Notes: generated from the letters alone by a model not told the origin. Counted from the first letter of the stretch, positions 42,869 through 53,877 are shown. The stretch is 64,000 nucleotides of DNA from Aneurinibacillus sp. Ricciae_BoGa-3 (GCF_028421645.1 NZ_CP116887.1:1614001-1678000); one strand, 5' to 3'. Program-made: numbers and translations.

Positions 42869-45040
42869 ATGGAAAATGTAGAGAAAAAAAGAGAACAGCT
42901 AACCGTCGAAGAAGAATACGAATTATTTAACGCTTTTCCCCATCCTACTTATCAAGAATGGCGAGAGTTAACTGAAAAGTCGCTCAAGGGTGCATCTTTT
43001 GAAGGAAAACTGGTAACGCATACGTATGAAGGCATCGATTTGCAGCCGATGTACCGCATGGAAGACATTCAAAACCTGCCTTATTTATCATCGCTTCCCG
43101 GATCATCACCTTACGTTCGTTCAGCGAACCTAACGGGGCATGTCGAGAAGCCATGGGAAGTAGCCCAGGAGCTGTCCGCTCCAACTCCGCAGCTGTTTAA
43201 TGAAGCGGCGCAGCAGGACATAGCACGAGGCCAGACGGCATTAACGATTGTCCTGGATAAAGCCACCCGTTCAGGAAGGGATGCAGACGTTGCACCACAG
43301 GAGGACGTTGGGGCAGCAGGCCTCTCTCTTTCCAGCCTGTCTGATATGCGGGCGGCAATGCACGGCATCGACCTGCAGAACATACCCTTATATGTGCAGG
43401 GTGAAGGGGCTTTTACCTTTCTCTTGCTAACGGCTGCTTATCTAAAGGCAGAAACAAGGCCTTATCAAAACCTGCATGGCTGCGTGGGTGAAGACCCGCT
43501 CGGCACGCTGGTTGCTGAGGGACGGCTTCCCGGCTCTGCTGCAGATGCTTATGACCGGCTGGCGGGTATGACCGCGTGGGCGCTGGAAAATGCTCCTGAT
43601 CTGCATACGATTGCGGTACAGGGTGCTCCTTACCACAATGGTGGCGCCAGTGCGGTGCAGGAAATCGCCTATGCACTTGCTTCCGGTGCTGAGTACATTC
43701 GGGAGCTGCAGGCCCGCGGTCTGGCGGTAGACGACATCGCGCCCCGTTTCCTGTTTTCTTTCTCAATCGGATCAAACTTGTTTATGGAAATCGCGAAACT
43801 CCGGGCTGCCCGTTCGCTCTGGGCCACCATTGTGCAGGCGTTTGGCGGGGCGGAAGAAGCCCAGAAAATGCGGATTCATGCCCGCACATCGGCGTGGACG
43901 AAGACGGTTCATGACCCGTATGTCAATATGCTCCGGGGTACGGCCGAGGCATTCGCCGGAATTGTGGGCGGGGCGGACAGCCTGCATGTGAGCCCGTTTG
44001 ATGAAGCCATCCGGCCAAGCGATGAATTCTCTCGCCGGATTGCGCGAAATACACAGATTATCTTACAGCAGGAAGCCAACCTTTCGCGTGTCATTGACCC
44101 TGCCGGCGGTTCCTGGTATGTGGAAACGCTTACCGATTCCATCGCCCAGAACGCCTGGACGTTGTTTCAGAAGGTTGAAGAGCAGGGCTGCATGTATCAG
44201 GCCTTAGTGAAAGGCTTCCCGCAGTCTGAAATTGCTGAAGTAGCCGCTGCCCGCAGAAAAAATATTGCACGGCGTAAAGATAAATTTGTCGGAACGAATA
44301 TGTATCCGAACCTGTCTGAGAAGCCTCTGGTACACAATGGGGATGCTCAGAGGTTCATGCAGAGCCAGCGCATCGAAAACGTCAGAAAAGAACGGCAAAA
44401 CGCAAACCAAACGATGGTTAAAGAAGCACTAGCAAAGATAAACCGCAACGAAGGCCAGTCACCAAAATCAATGGTAGAAGTGGCCATCGCTGCCATCGAA
44501 GCCGGTGCAACTGCCGGAGAAGTTTCAGCGGCATTTTTAAAACAGGGGGAAGCGGTCCGGGTTATGGCTATTCCTGCATGGCGTGGAGCAGACATGTTTG
44601 AGCAGCTTCGGTCCAATGCCGCGCGTTATAGAGAAGAAACAGGCGCAGCACCGGCTGTATTTCTCGCAAATCTGGGTTCGATTCCCCAGCACAAGGCGCG
44701 GGCTGACTTTGCCTCAGGATTTTTTGAAGTGGGCGGATTTGAAATCATTAAAAACAATGGATTTGCAACAGCGAAAGAGGCCGCCGATGCTGCGATCTCT
44801 TCCGGGGCGCCCATTGTCATAATCTGTGGAATGGACGATATGTACCCCGAAGCCGTTCCCGCAATCGCATCGGGCATAAAACAAACCGTTCCGGATTGTA
44901 CGGTTCTGCTCGCAGGGCTTCCGGCAGCTGAACAGGGTGAAGCTTATAGATTGGCAGGCGTCGATGATTTTATCCATGTTCGTGCGAATTGTTATGAGAT
45001 GCTTGAAAATCTGCAGAAAGTGAAGGGGATTGCCAGATGA
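42869..45040 (+). CDS. mutA: Methylmalonyl-CoA mutase small subunit
   Basis: 723 residues. The N-terminal TIM-barrel region has [17 protein letters not shown] and [20 protein letters not shown]. The C-terminal region resembles the cobalamin domain but lacks the DxHxxG motif, as expected for the non-catalytic subunit. It dimerises with MutB. The stop overlaps the mutB start by four bases (ATGA), so translation is coupled. The ATG has no ordinary ribosome binding site; the leader has an unusual arrangement (42811-42868). Compared with MutB, acidic and alanine-rich insertions are common here. Confidence 0.95.
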   Translation: MENVEKKREQLTVEEEYELFNAFPHPTYQEWRELTEKSLKGASFEGKLVTHTYEGIDLQPMYRMEDIQNLPYLSSLPGSSPYVRSANLTGHVEKPWEVAQELSAPTPQLFNEAAQQDIARGQTALTIVLDKATRSGRDADVAPQEDVGAAGLSLSSLSDMRAAMHGIDLQNIPLYVQGEGAFTFLLLTAAYLKAETRPYQNLHGCVGEDPLGTLVAEGRLPGSAADAYDRLAGMTAWALENAPDLHTIAVQGAPYHNGGASAVQEIAYALASGAEYIRELQARGLAVDDIAPRFLFSFSIGSNLFMEIAKLRAARSLWATIVQAFGGAEEAQKMRIHARTSAWTKTVHDPYVNMLRGTAEAFAGIVGGADSLHVSPFDEAIRPSDEFSRRIARNTQIILQQEANLSRVIDPAGGSWYVETLTDSIAQNAWTLFQKVEEQGCMYQALVKGFPQSEIAEVAAARRKNIARRKDKFVGTNMYPNLSEKPLVHNGDAQRFMQSQRIENVRKERQNANQTMVKEALAKINRNEGQSPKSMVEVAIAAIEAGATAGEVSAAFLKQGEAVRVMAIPAWRGADMFEQLRSNAARYREETGAAPAVFLANLGSIPQHKARADFASGFFEVGGFEIIKNNGFATAKEAADAAISSGAPIVIICGMDDMYPEAVPAIASGIKQTVPDCTVLLAGLPAAEQGEAYRLAGVDDFIHVRANCYEMLENLQKVKGIAR

Positions 45041-47223
45041 ATAAATCACCGGATTTTACAACCATACCATACACCAAGCAAACTTCAGCCGCCGATTTGG
45101 CCAGCTGGCGCAGGCAGGTCGAGCAGGAAACAGGCAAATCACTGGATGAGATGATCTGGCACACCATGGAACAAATCGATGTAAAGCCGCTCTATACGAA
45201 AGAAGACATTGAAGGGATGGAACACCTAAACTATGTTGCGGGCATCCCGCCTTATTTTCCGGGGCCGTATCCGGCGATGTATGTCACGCAGCCGTGGACT
45301 GTACGCCAGTATGCCGGATTTTCCACTGCGGAGGAGAGCAATGCATTCTACCGGCGCAACCTGGCTGCAGGGCAGAAAGGGTTATCGATTGCGTTTGACC
45401 TGGCGACCCACAGGGGGTATGACTCCGACCATCCGCGTGTGGTTGGGGATGTGGGAAAAGCGGGCGTAGCTGTTGACTCCATTTTGGATATGAAAATCCT
45501 GTTTGATGGCATTCCGCTTGACAAGATGTCCGTATCGATGACGATGAATGGAGCCGTGCTACCTATTATGGCCTTTTATATTGTGGCAGCGGAAGAGCAG
45601 GGCGTGAAGCAAGAGCAACTTGCGGGAACCATTCAAAATGATATTTTGAAAGAATACATGGTGCGTAATACGTATATCTATCCGCCTGAAGCCTCGATGC
45701 GGATCATCGCCGATATCTTTTCGTACACGTCTAAGCATATGCCGAAGTTCAACAGCATTAGTATTTCCGGCTATCATATGCAGGAAGCGGGTGCAACAGC
45801 CGACATTGAGCTGGGCTATACACTGGCAGATGGGTTTGAGTACGTTCGGACAGGTTTGAAGGCGGGCATTAATATTGACGCATTTGCACCAAGGCTGTCA
45901 TTCTTCTGGGCAATTGGCATGAATTATTTTATGGAAGTGGCGAAAATGAGGGCCGCGCGCCTGATCTGGGCTAAATTGATCAAACAGTTTAATCCGCAAA
46001 ATCCGAAATCCATGGCCTTGCGCACACACTGCCAGACTTCCGGATGGAGCCTCACAGAACAGGATCCCTTCAACAACGTCGCGCGTACCTGCATCGAGGC
46101 CATGGCGGCTGCGCTGGGCCACACGCAATCCCTCCATACGAATGCGCTGGATGAAGCGATTGCGTTGCCTACTGACTTCTCAGCGCGCATTGCCCGGAAT
46201 ACGCAGCTGTTCCTCCAGGATGAGACCGGCCTTACAAACGTGCTGGATCCATGGGGAGGATCCTATTATGTGGAAGCATTGACAGCCGAGCTGGTGCGCA
46301 AAGCATGGGGGCATATCCAGGAGATCGATTCTCTGGGAGGTATGGCCAAAGCGATTGAAACCGGTCTGCCAAAAATGCGGATTGAAGAAGCTGCCGCCCG
46401 CCGCCAGGCGCACATTGATTCCGGCAAAGAAACCATTATTGGGGTGAATAAATACCGCCTTTCGAAAGAAGATCCGCTTGAGATTCTTGAGGTTGACAAC
46501 ACGGCTGTACGTGAAGCGCAGATTCGCCGTTTGGCAGAGCTTCGCGCCAACCGGGATGAGGCGAAAGTTCAGGCGGCTTTAAACGCGATAACCCGGGCTG
46601 CGGAAAGCGGTGAGGGGAACCTGCTTGAACTTGCAATTGTAGCCGCCCGTGCCCGTGCCAGCCTGGGAGAAATATCAGACGCGTATGAAAAAGTTGCAGG
46701 GCGGCACAAAGCGGTGATCCGTTCCATCGCCGGTGTGTACAGCGCGGAGTTCGGCGAAGATGAGGAAGTCGCGAATGTGCGCCGCATGGCCGATGAGTTT
46801 GAAGCAAGGGAGGGCCGCCGCCCGCGTATTATGGTTGCGAAAATGGGCCAGGATGGGCACGATCGTGGTGCGAAGGTTATCGCTACTGCGTTTGCGGATC
46901 TAGGCTTTGATGTCGATATGGGCCCGCTGTTCCAGACGCCTGAAGAGACTGCAAGACAGGCCGTGGAAAATGATGTGCATGTTGTTGGGATGAGTTCGCT
47001 GGCAGCCGGCCATAAAACGCTGCTGCCGCAGCTTGTGCAAGAACTGAAAAAACTGGGCCGTGAAGATATTCTGGTTGTGGCCGGGGGTGTTATTCCGGCG
47101 CAGGACTACGAATACCTGAAGGACAACGGGGCATCGGCCATTTTTGGGCCGGGTACTGTTATTCCGGTGGCAGCCCAGCACATCATTGAAGAAATTAACA
47201 GACGTTTAGAGGAAGCGATTTAA
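45037..47223 (+). CDS. mutB: Methylmalonyl-CoA mutase large (catalytic) subunit
   Basis: 728 residues. Substrate barrel with [38 protein letters not shown] and [16 protein letters not shown]. The C-terminal B12-binding domain has the lower-ligand motif [14 protein letters not shown] (D-x-H-x-x-G). It converts (R)-methylmalonyl-CoA to succinyl-CoA with adenosylcobalamin. It overlaps mutA by four bases and is followed 2 bp later by meaB. No cobalamin riboswitch box is visible upstream of the cluster, so control is probably through carbon or amino acid signals. Confidence 0.97.
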   Translation: MNKSPDFTTIPYTKQTSAADLASWRRQVEQETGKSLDEMIWHTMEQIDVKPLYTKEDIEGMEHLNYVAGIPPYFPGPYPAMYVTQPWTVRQYAGFSTAEESNAFYRRNLAAGQKGLSIAFDLATHRGYDSDHPRVVGDVGKAGVAVDSILDMKILFDGIPLDKMSVSMTMNGAVLPIMAFYIVAAEEQGVKQEQLAGTIQNDILKEYMVRNTYIYPPEASMRIIADIFSYTSKHMPKFNSISISGYHMQEAGATADIELGYTLADGFEYVRTGLKAGINIDAFAPRLSFFWAIGMNYFMEVAKMRAARLIWAKLIKQFNPQNPKSMALRTHCQTSGWSLTEQDPFNNVARTCIEAMAAALGHTQSLHTNALDEAIALPTDFSARIARNTQLFLQDETGLTNVLDPWGGSYYVEALTAELVRKAWGHIQEIDSLGGMAKAIETGLPKMRIEEAAARRQAHIDSGKETIIGVNKYRLSKEDPLEILEVDNTAVREAQIRRLAELRANRDEAKVQAALNAITRAAESGEGNLLELAIVAARARASLGEISDAYEKVAGRHKAVIRSIAGVYSAEFGEDEEVANVRRMADEFEAREGRRPRIMVAKMGQDGHDRGAKVIATAFADLGFDVDMGPLFQTPEETARQAVENDVHVVGMSSLAAGHKTLLPQLVQELKKLGREDILVVAGGVIPAQDYEYLKDNGASAIFGPGTVIPVAAQHIIEEINRRLEEAI

Positions 47224-47225
47224 TA

Positions 47226-48359
47226 ATGGATGAGAAGAAAAGCCTACGACCGGAATGGGCACCTGAGGGAGCGGGAAATGCTTTCGCCAGCCGAGTAATG
47301 GGCGGGGTGGAAGGGGGCCATGATGGGATGGAAAAGCGGGAGCCTAAATCCTCTCCCTCCTCCCGCCCTGTTCCCCGGCGCAGGCGCCTCACCGTTGATG
47401 ATTATGTGGAGGGGGTGCTCGGCGGCAATCGCACGATTCTTGCGCAGGCGATTACGCTTGTGGAAAGCAATTCAACCGCCCACATGGAAATAGCGCAGGA
47501 AGTCTTAAAAAAGTTGCTGCCCCACACCGGAAAATCCATCCGGGTTGGGATTACCGGTGTTCCTGGAGCCGGAAAAAGTACGCTGATTGAAGCCCTCGGT
47601 ACGATGCTCTGCGAGAAGGGCCACCGGGTAGCAGTGCTGGCTGTCGACCCGAGCAGCAGTGTTACGCGCGGTAGCATTTTGGGTGATAAAACCAGGATGG
47701 AGACGCTCTCCCGAGAAAAGAATGCATTTATTCGGCCTTCTCCGTCCGGGGGTACGCTTGGCGGTGTCACCCGGAAAAGCCGTGAGACAATGCTTGTATG
47801 TGAAGCCGCGGGTTTTGACATTATACTTGTAGAAACAGTGGGGGTCGGACAGAGTGAGATTACCGTCCGTTCTATGGTGGACTTCTTCCTCCTCGTCTTG
47901 ATTACAGGAGCTGGCGATGACCTTCAGGGCATCAAAAAAGGAATTATGGAACTGGCTGACGCAATTCTCATCAACAAGGCTGACGGCGATAACAAAATGA
48001 AAGCGAATGCGGCGCGTGCCGAGTATAACAACCTGCTTCACTATCTGCAGCCGGCTACCGAGGGGTGGACGACAAAAGCGTATACCGCTTCTGCTGTGAT
48101 GGGGGATGGTATCGAAGAGATATGGCGTGTCATTGAAGAGTTCCATAAGGTAACCACAGAATCCGGGGTAATGGCCCACCGCCGCCAATCTCAGACACTA
48201 GATTGGGTTTACGCCATGGTAGAGGAGCATCTGCGAACCCGCTTTTTTAACGACCCGAACGTTGGCAAGCTGCGTCCGCTCGTTGAGCAGAACATTATCA
48301 ACGGTACCATGTCTGCCACTCAGGCAGTGCATGAGCTTTTAAGAGCGTTTAAAGAATAA
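47226..48359 (+). CDS. meaB: MeaB/ArgK G-protein chaperone of methylmalonyl-CoA mutase
   Basis: 377 residues from ATG 47226. Walker A GVPGAGKST (~residues 115-123), switch-like DPSSSVTRGSILGDKTRM, ETVGVGQSE, and the base-specificity loop NKADG. It loads and protects the B12 cofactor of MutAB. About 55 N-terminal residues (up to RRRRLTVDDYV) look like a disordered Gly/Ser/Arg extension. ATG 47328 with GAAGGGGG 9-10 bp upstream is an alternative start and would remove 34 of them. It is last in the run, followed by a terminator. Confidence 0.93.
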   Translation: MDEKKSLRPEWAPEGAGNAFASRVMGGVEGGHDGMEKREPKSSPSSRPVPRRRRLTVDDYVEGVLGGNRTILAQAITLVESNSTAHMEIAQEVLKKLLPHTGKSIRVGITGVPGAGKSTLIEALGTMLCEKGHRVAVLAVDPSSSVTRGSILGDKTRMETLSREKNAFIRPSPSGGTLGGVTRKSRETMLVCEAAGFDIILVETVGVGQSEITVRSMVDFFLLVLITGAGDDLQGIKKGIMELADAILINKADGDNKMKANAARAEYNNLLHYLQPATEGWTTKAYTASAVMGDGIEEIWRVIEEFHKVTTESGVMAHRRQSQTLDWVYAMVEEHLRTRFFNDPNVGKLRPLVEQNIINGTMSATQAVHELLRAFKE

Positions 48360-48400
48360 TAGAAGCCAGCAGGCCAACAAAAAGCGATCATCCCCCAGCG

Positions 48401-48441
48401 AAAGCTATTCTTTCTATGATTTAGAAAGAATAGCTTTTTTT
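48401..48441 (+). terminator. Terminator after meaB
   Basis: Perfect 14-bp arms AAAGCTATTCTTTC / GAAAGAATAGCTTT with a 9-base loop followed by a T-run. Confidence 0.92.
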
Positions 48442-48570
48442 CATATATGTTCAAGATAGCGTATGTGGGTAGCCAGCCACCTCAAATCCAGGAATTTTGT
48501 CAACTGCTCAACAAATAGCTCTGCTTCAGAGCAAATTTCTCTTGAATATTTTACAGTGCCACGTATTATA

Positions 48571-48608
48571 TAAATATATATATTCAAATATTTGAATATA
48601 TATATTTA
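48571..48608. promoter_or_regulatory. 38-bp perfect AT-only-flanked palindrome, likely ArsR-type operator
   Basis: Two perfect 18-bp arms, beginning TAAATATATATATTCAAA, flank a central TA. The core ATTCAAATATTTGAAT resembles sites bound by ArsR/SmtB repressors. It lies 40 bp upstream of the ArsR-type gene start, so autoregulation is likely. Confidence 0.75.
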
Positions 48609-48648
48609 GAGATCATTAAGTTAAATCAGTAAAAATGGAGGAGATCGA

Positions 48649-49002
48649 ATGGGAAATGACATGCGGCAATTTAAAGCTGACTTTTTTAAAGCCTTATCAC
48701 ACCCTTTGCGAATACGTATCCTTGAATTACTAGCGGAAGGGGAGAAGAGCGTAAATGAAATTCAAAGCAGCCTTCATAGCGAAGGTTCTGCTGTTTCTCA
48801 ACAATTAAGCATACTGCGCGCTAAGAATATCGTTGTTGGTACCAAAGATGGAAAAAGGGTGGTGTATGCTCTTCGCGATCCGATGATTATCAACTTGCTG
48901 GCTGTTGCACGAGAAATTTTTAATAATCACTTAATCGATACCATTTCCATGTTGGAAGAACTGGACGATGAAGAAACGAACTTAAAACACAGCGTGAAAT
49001 GA
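48649..49002 (+). CDS. ArsR/SmtB-family regulator without cysteines
   Basis: 117 residues. The winged HTH is typical: FKALSHPLRIRILELLAEGEKSVNEIQ, then SEGSAVSQQLSILRAKNIVVG and a wing GTKDGKRVVYALRD. There is no cysteine anywhere, so neither the ArsR alpha3 nor the CadC-type thiolate site can be present, and the alpha5 helix lacks the usual DxH...HxxE zinc set. The inducer is therefore unknown. AATGGAGGAG lies before the ATG. It is 75 bp upstream of the SulP gene, the probable target. Confidence 0.9.
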   Translation: MGNDMRQFKADFFKALSHPLRIRILELLAEGEKSVNEIQSSLHSEGSAVSQQLSILRAKNIVVGTKDGKRVVYALRDPMIINLLAVAREIFNNHLIDTISMLEELDDEETNLKHSVK

Positions 49003-49077
49003 TGTAGAAATTATACTTAATTTTCCTTTATATCCATATTAAATCATACAATTCAAAAAGAAAAGAAGGGTTCTGCC

Positions 49078-50823
49078 GTGAGAGGTATATTTAGTGGGAA
49101 ACTGCATGGATATTCCCTTGGGAATTTTCAAAAAGATGTTTTTTCAGGTGTTATTGTCGGTGTAATCGCTATACCGCTTGCAATGGCTTTTGCAATTGCT
49201 TCTGGCGTTAAGCCAGAGTATGGAATTTATACAACATGTATTGCCGGTATCCTAATCTCTTTATTTGGTGGATCGAAGTATCAAATTGGAGGCCCGACGG
49301 GAGCTTTCGTTCCGATCCTTTTGGGTATTGTTATTTCCTATGGCTATGAGGACTTGCTGCTGGCTGGTTTTCTAGCTGGAATCCTACTCTGTCTTATGGG
49401 CATTTTCAGACTTGGCTCCCTTATTAAATATATTCCGAGCCCTGTAACCATCGGATTTACGTCAGGGATTGCCGTCATTATTTTTACAGGACAAATCGCT
49501 AATTTTCTAGGTCTTACCCATATAAAAAATCATCAGCAATTTATTGCGAACATTCAGGAAGTTATTGTACATATTAATACCATTAATTTATATAGTGTCA
49601 TTACTTCGGCGGTGTGTTTTCTTGTTATTTTGATCATTCCCAAATTGTTTCCAAGAGTACCAGGTTCATTAGTCGGATTGATCGCTTCAAGTGTACTTGC
49701 ATCCATGCTATTTCCAGGGCATATTACGACCATTGGGACAGCTTTTGGCACGATTCCAAGTTCGCTTCCTCATTTTCAAATGCCAGAGATGTCCTGGGAA
49801 CATATTAAAAAGTTGCTGGCTCCCGCCTTTGTTATCGCAATATTAGGGGGGATCGAATCGCTTTTGTCGGCTGTAGTGGCGGATGGATTGACCCACAGTA
49901 AACATAATAGCAATCGAGAACTCATCGGACAGGGAATTGCCAATATTATAACACCCCTATTTGGGGGGATTCCGGCAACCGGGGCGATTGCACGGACAGC
50001 AACAAACATTAAGAGTGGAGCCGCTTCCCCTGTGTCCGGAATTATTCATGGTCTATTTGTTTTATTGATTTTGATGCTTTTTGCTCCTTACGCTTCTGCT
50101 ATTCCATTGGCCAGCATGGCTCCAATTTTAATGATGGTAGCGTGGAATATGAGTGAACGAAAATATTTTGTTCGTATACTTAAAATGAAATCAGGCGATT
50201 CCCTTGTATTGCTTGTGACGTTACTTTTTACAGTTTTTGCTAGTTTAACTACAGCTGTTGAAGCAGGACTTATTCTAGCTGTAATTTTGTTCGCTAAACG
50301 TATGAGTGAAAGGCTTGTAATTGCCAAGGTACTCCCTGATCATACTCAAAAATATGGGAAGGTGCTGCCTCATGTAGTGAGTGATACACATGACTGTCCT
50401 CAAATTAGCATTTACACGATAGAAGGACCCCTTTTCTTCGGAGTTGCTCAAGTCTTTGAACAAAATATCATGGAATCCATTCAGTACAAACCGAAAGTTT
50501 TAATTTTACGCCTGGGAAAAGTTCCATTTATGGATTCAACAGGAGAAACATGTTTAAGGAACGTTGTTCACCGTTTTAAGAATTCTGGTGGTGTACTTTT
50601 AGTATCGGGTGTCGCCTCCGACTTGAAACAAGCCTTACAAAAAACGAATTTATACGATGAAATTGGTGAGAGGCATTTCTTCAATCATACAGGGGAAGCA
50701 ATTAATTATGCGTTGACTAAAGTCCAAACAAATGAATGCGTAGGTTGTAAACATTTGGCTTTCCATGAATGTAAAGACCTTTCCTATTCATCAGAAAGGG
50801 ATAAAAGACTTGTTTTTGATTAG
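49078..50823 (+). CDS. SulP-family anion permease with STAS domain
   Basis: 581 residues from a GTG start with GAAGGG upstream. Sulfate-transporter core of about 10-14 helices: VIVGVIAIPLAMAFAIASGV at residues ~22-41 and GGPTGAFVPILLGIV are signature parts. A cytoplasmic STAS domain lies at ~residues 435-550 (FMDSTGETCLRNVVHRF). The last ~30 residues contain CVGCKHLAFHEC, an unusual Cys/His set. SulP proteins carry sulfate, bicarbonate or other anions; the ion here is unknown. It is probably under the ArsR-type repressor encoded just upstream. Confidence 0.9.
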   Translation: MRGIFSGKLHGYSLGNFQKDVFSGVIVGVIAIPLAMAFAIASGVKPEYGIYTTCIAGILISLFGGSKYQIGGPTGAFVPILLGIVISYGYEDLLLAGFLAGILLCLMGIFRLGSLIKYIPSPVTIGFTSGIAVIIFTGQIANFLGLTHIKNHQQFIANIQEVIVHINTINLYSVITSAVCFLVILIIPKLFPRVPGSLVGLIASSVLASMLFPGHITTIGTAFGTIPSSLPHFQMPEMSWEHIKKLLAPAFVIAILGGIESLLSAVVADGLTHSKHNSNRELIGQGIANIITPLFGGIPATGAIARTATNIKSGAASPVSGIIHGLFVLLILMLFAPYASAIPLASMAPILMMVAWNMSERKYFVRILKMKSGDSLVLLVTLLFTVFASLTTAVEAGLILAVILFAKRMSERLVIAKVLPDHTQKYGKVLPHVVSDTHDCPQISIYTIEGPLFFGVAQVFEQNIMESIQYKPKVLILRLGKVPFMDSTGETCLRNVVHRFKNSGGVLLVSGVASDLKQALQKTNLYDEIGERHFFNHTGEAINYALTKVQTNECVGCKHLAFHECKDLSYSSERDKRLVFD

Positions 50824-50910
50824 GACATCATTTTTTCATCTCCTTTAAACCGAATGAATCGGCATGAAAAGATCCCCCCCTACGTACATCAATACAGAGG
50901 GGGAATTTTT

Positions 50911-52062
50911 ATGCTGACAGCATCACTGGGCTATGTGAACCACATCATACATAATGAAGCTCATATTCAAATCACCGAAGTTATAGTAAACGGACAAACA
51001 GCAAAAGCTATCAACTATCCAGTTGTATGCGGACGGGTATCCAAAGGAGATACGGTCCTGGTGAATACGACAGCTGTTGATCTTTCACTCGGAACCGGCG
51101 GCTACCATTATGTGATGGGGCGGATAGGTGAAAAAGACAGGGCAGCATGCGATCGTATAGCTGGTTCTCATTCATGCAGCGCATATGAAGAAGCTTCGAG
51201 TAAAAATCCTCCTCCAGCTTCTGTTATGAAGCTTCGCTACACACCTGCTCAGTTTGCCTGTGAGGTGGAAGAAGAACAAGACGGGCCTCTAAGGAATGCA
51301 TTGCATAATTTGAAAGGGAATGAATTGGAGGGAGTACCGGTTTTAGTTGGAGAACTGCACAGCATGCTTCCGGCAGCGTGTCTGTCTATTCGCTCTATAA
51401 CAGAGAAGCCAGTGCGCATCTGCTATATTATGAGCGATGGCGCATCTCTTCCGATCGCGCTGAGCCGCCATGTCCGCCACCTGGAACGGCTCGGCCTTAT
51501 AACCGGAACCATCACCTACGGGCATGCTTTTGGCGGCGGCACCGAGTGTGTCACTTTTTATTCCGCGCTTGTTGCCGCGGTTTGCATTTGGCAGGCAGAT
51601 ATCATTATCGTCGCTCCAGGACCAGGAGTAGTGGGTACGGGTACTGCACTGGGGTTTAGCGGGATGGAGCAGGTGAGCATTCTGCAGGCGGTCCATCATT
51701 TAAAAGGAAGACCTATTCTAATTCCGAGAGTCAGCCTGCATGAACCAAGAGACAGGCATTATGGAATCAGCCACCATACGAGCACTGTTCTTCGTTTCTT
51801 AAGCGACATACCGCTTCATACAGTGTTGGAGAAGAACCCTGTTCTCATGAATCAGTGGGCAGAACGAGCCCCTTCTCACCGGCATATGCTGACTATTTAT
51901 CCTGAACTTGATGAAAATATATGGACAAGAGCGGCTTCCTCATACCCGGAAGCGATAACCACAATGGGGCGCAATTATAAAAAGGATCCGTTGTTCTTTA
52001 GGCATGTATATTATGCTTCAGCACTTGCCTGTGACCTGCTTGGTATCACCGGTAACCTTTGA
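50911..52062 (+). CDS. DUF3866 family protein
   Basis: 383 residues from the ATG at 50911, with GAGGGGG 7 bp upstream; a longer frame from 50854 adds residues without family character. DUF3866 marks: GRVSKGDTVLVNTTAVDLSLGTGG near the N-terminus, CYIMSDGASLPIALSRHVRHL, and the Gly-rich PGPGVVGTGTALGFSGMEQ. Soluble, no signal. Its function is unknown in all organisms. It precedes the nudF gene in the same direction, as in other Bacillales. Confidence 0.88.
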   Translation: MLTASLGYVNHIIHNEAHIQITEVIVNGQTAKAINYPVVCGRVSKGDTVLVNTTAVDLSLGTGGYHYVMGRIGEKDRAACDRIAGSHSCSAYEEASSKNPPPASVMKLRYTPAQFACEVEEEQDGPLRNALHNLKGNELEGVPVLVGELHSMLPAACLSIRSITEKPVRICYIMSDGASLPIALSRHVRHLERLGLITGTITYGHAFGGGTECVTFYSALVAAVCIWQADIIIVAPGPGVVGTGTALGFSGMEQVSILQAVHHLKGRPILIPRVSLHEPRDRHYGISHHTSTVLRFLSDIPLHTVLEKNPVLMNQWAERAPSHRHMLTIYPELDENIWTRAASSYPEAITTMGRNYKKDPLFFRHVYYASALACDLLGITGNL

Positions 52063-52149
52063 GCAGGTATAGGAGACATGGATTGAAATGGGGATCTATG
52101 TTTCAATAGAAGAGATAAGAAATTTAGGATGGGAAGGAAGGATGCCTAG

Positions 52150-52683
52150 ATGCATGAGAAAACAATCGCAAGCGAATCCATTTACGACGGGAAGATTATT
52201 AAGGTCAAGGTAGATACCGTAGAGCTGCCGAACGGCCGGACAGCCACCCGCGAAATTGTAAACCACATGGGGGCGGTGGCAGTGATGGCTGTTACCGAGG
52301 ACAACCGGATGGTCGTGGTCCGGCAGTTTCGAAAACCTCTCGAACGCGATCTTGTGGAGATTCCTGCCGGCAAGCTCGAACCTGGCGAAACCCCTGCAGC
52401 CTGTGCGGTGCGGGAGCTTGCGGAAGAAACGGGATATACAGCTGAGAATATGAAACATATCGCGTCCTTCTACACATCACCTGGATTTGCTGATGAAATC
52501 ATCCACCTCTACAGAGCGGAGGGTTTAAAGACGGGAAAAGCCCAACCTGACGAGGACGAATTTGTTGAGCTCCTGCATATTTCGCTGGAGGAGGCAAAAC
52601 AGATGATCGAGTCCGGTGAGATACGGGATGCCAAAACAATCATGGCTGTTTATGCCTGGCAGCTGGATGGATCCGTCCGCTAG
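52150..52683 (+). CDS. nudF: ADP-ribose pyrophosphatase (Nudix)
   Basis: 177 residues. The Nudix box is GKLEPGETPAACAVRELAEETGY (~residues 75-97), with the REx2EE metal ligands. A proline downstream (YTSPGFADEIIHLY) fits the ADP-ribose subgroup. It hydrolyses ADP-ribose to AMP and ribose-5-phosphate. The next gene begins at the base after its stop. GGAAGG lies before the ATG. Confidence 0.9.
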   Translation: MHEKTIASESIYDGKIIKVKVDTVELPNGRTATREIVNHMGAVAVMAVTEDNRMVVVRQFRKPLERDLVEIPAGKLEPGETPAACAVRELAEETGYTAENMKHIASFYTSPGFADEIIHLYRAEGLKTGKAQPDEDEFVELLHISLEEAKQMIESGEIRDAKTIMAVYAWQLDGSVR

Positions 52684-53877
52684 ATGCATTTCATGAAAGA
52701 GTGCTTCGCCGATCTGCATATTCATATTGGACGGACCATGTACAATCGCGCGGTAAAAATTACGGCATCCAGGAATCTTACTTTTACCGCTATCATGGAA
52801 GAAGCGCTTAGCCGCAAAGGCATGCATATAGTTGGAATTATTGACTGTCATTCGCCCGAAGTACAGGAAGAAATCGACCTGCGGATAAAGCAGGGTATCC
52901 TGTCCGAACTCGAGGACGGCGGATACCGCTATTCAACCGAGCAGGGGGATATCACCATTATTGCCGGGGTTGAAGTAGAATTGCACGTTGGGCATGGCCT
53001 GGCCCATTTTCTCGTGTACTTGCCTGACCGGGTGTCATTTGCTTCATTTCGTGAATGGTATGCTTCAAAAGTTACGAATGTCCACCTCAGCACCCAGCGA
53101 ATGTACGTTGAGCTGACGGACCTGGTAGAGAAAACATTAAGTCTTGGCGGAATCGTGATTCCAGCCCATGCTTTCACACCGTATAAAGGAGTCTATGGGG
53201 CCTGCGTGGACTCGCTGGCACAAGTGGTAGATGTGGCGAAATTAGCGGCGCTGGAGCTGGGCCTGAGCTCAGATTCAACGCTGGCCGACGGGATTGATGA
53301 ACTGTGGCAAACAACCTATGTATCTAATTCTGATGCGCACTCGATTGCTAAGATAGGTAGAGAATATCAGGATCTTCGTGTTGCCCATCCGAGCTTTTTC
53401 GAGCTAAAATTGGCTCTGGCTCGGCAGGAGGGGAGGGGCGTGCAAGCCAATTACGGGCTTCATCCGCAGCTTGGAAAATACTATCGCTCCCGCTGCGCCA
53501 GCTGTGACGAGATCATTGAACAACCGGACGTGCCTCGCTGCCCTTATTGCGGAAAAGAAGGCAAAAAAGTCATTACCCACGGGGTTTATGATCGCTTTAA
53601 AGAAATTTCTACCCACCCGGTGGGGGAACACCCGGAATTTAGGCCGCCGTATAAGTATCAGGTACCGCTCGAATTTGTGCCCGGGCTGGGCCCCGGACGG
53701 ATGAATAAGCTTCTGCAGCGTTTCGGGACCGAGATGAATATCCTGCATCACGTACCAGCAGAAGAGCTCGCAGAGGCTGTCGAAGCGGAACTGGCGGGCA
53801 ATATTGAACGCAGCCGTACCGGGAATGTAGCCTTTGTCGAAGGGGGCGGGGGGATATACGGCAAGGTCTCACTTTAA
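52684..53877 (+). CDS. EndoQ-family PHP endonuclease
   Basis: 397 residues. PHP-domain metal ligands: ADLHIHIGR at the N-terminus, DCHSPEV, a E/H region in AGVEVELHVGHGLAHFL, PAHAFTPYKG and NSDAHSIAKIG. A zinc finger CASCDEIIEQPDVPRCPYC (~residues 279-297) and a C-terminal helix-hairpin-helix-like stretch (FVPGLGPGRMNKLLQRFG) follow. Archaeal EndoQ cuts DNA 5' of deaminated bases; bacterial homologs next to spoIIM are known. ATG 52684 directly follows the nudF stop; ATG 52693 is possible. Confidence 0.88.
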   Translation: MHFMKECFADLHIHIGRTMYNRAVKITASRNLTFTAIMEEALSRKGMHIVGIIDCHSPEVQEEIDLRIKQGILSELEDGGYRYSTEQGDITIIAGVEVELHVGHGLAHFLVYLPDRVSFASFREWYASKVTNVHLSTQRMYVELTDLVEKTLSLGGIVIPAHAFTPYKGVYGACVDSLAQVVDVAKLAALELGLSSDSTLADGIDELWQTTYVSNSDAHSIAKIGREYQDLRVAHPSFFELKLALARQEGRGVQANYGLHPQLGKYYRSRCASCDEIIEQPDVPRCPYCGKEGKKVITHGVYDRFKEISTHPVGEHPEFRPPYKYQVPLEFVPGLGPGRMNKLLQRFGTEMNILHHVPAEELAEAVEAELAGNIERSRTGNVAFVEGGGGIYGKVSL

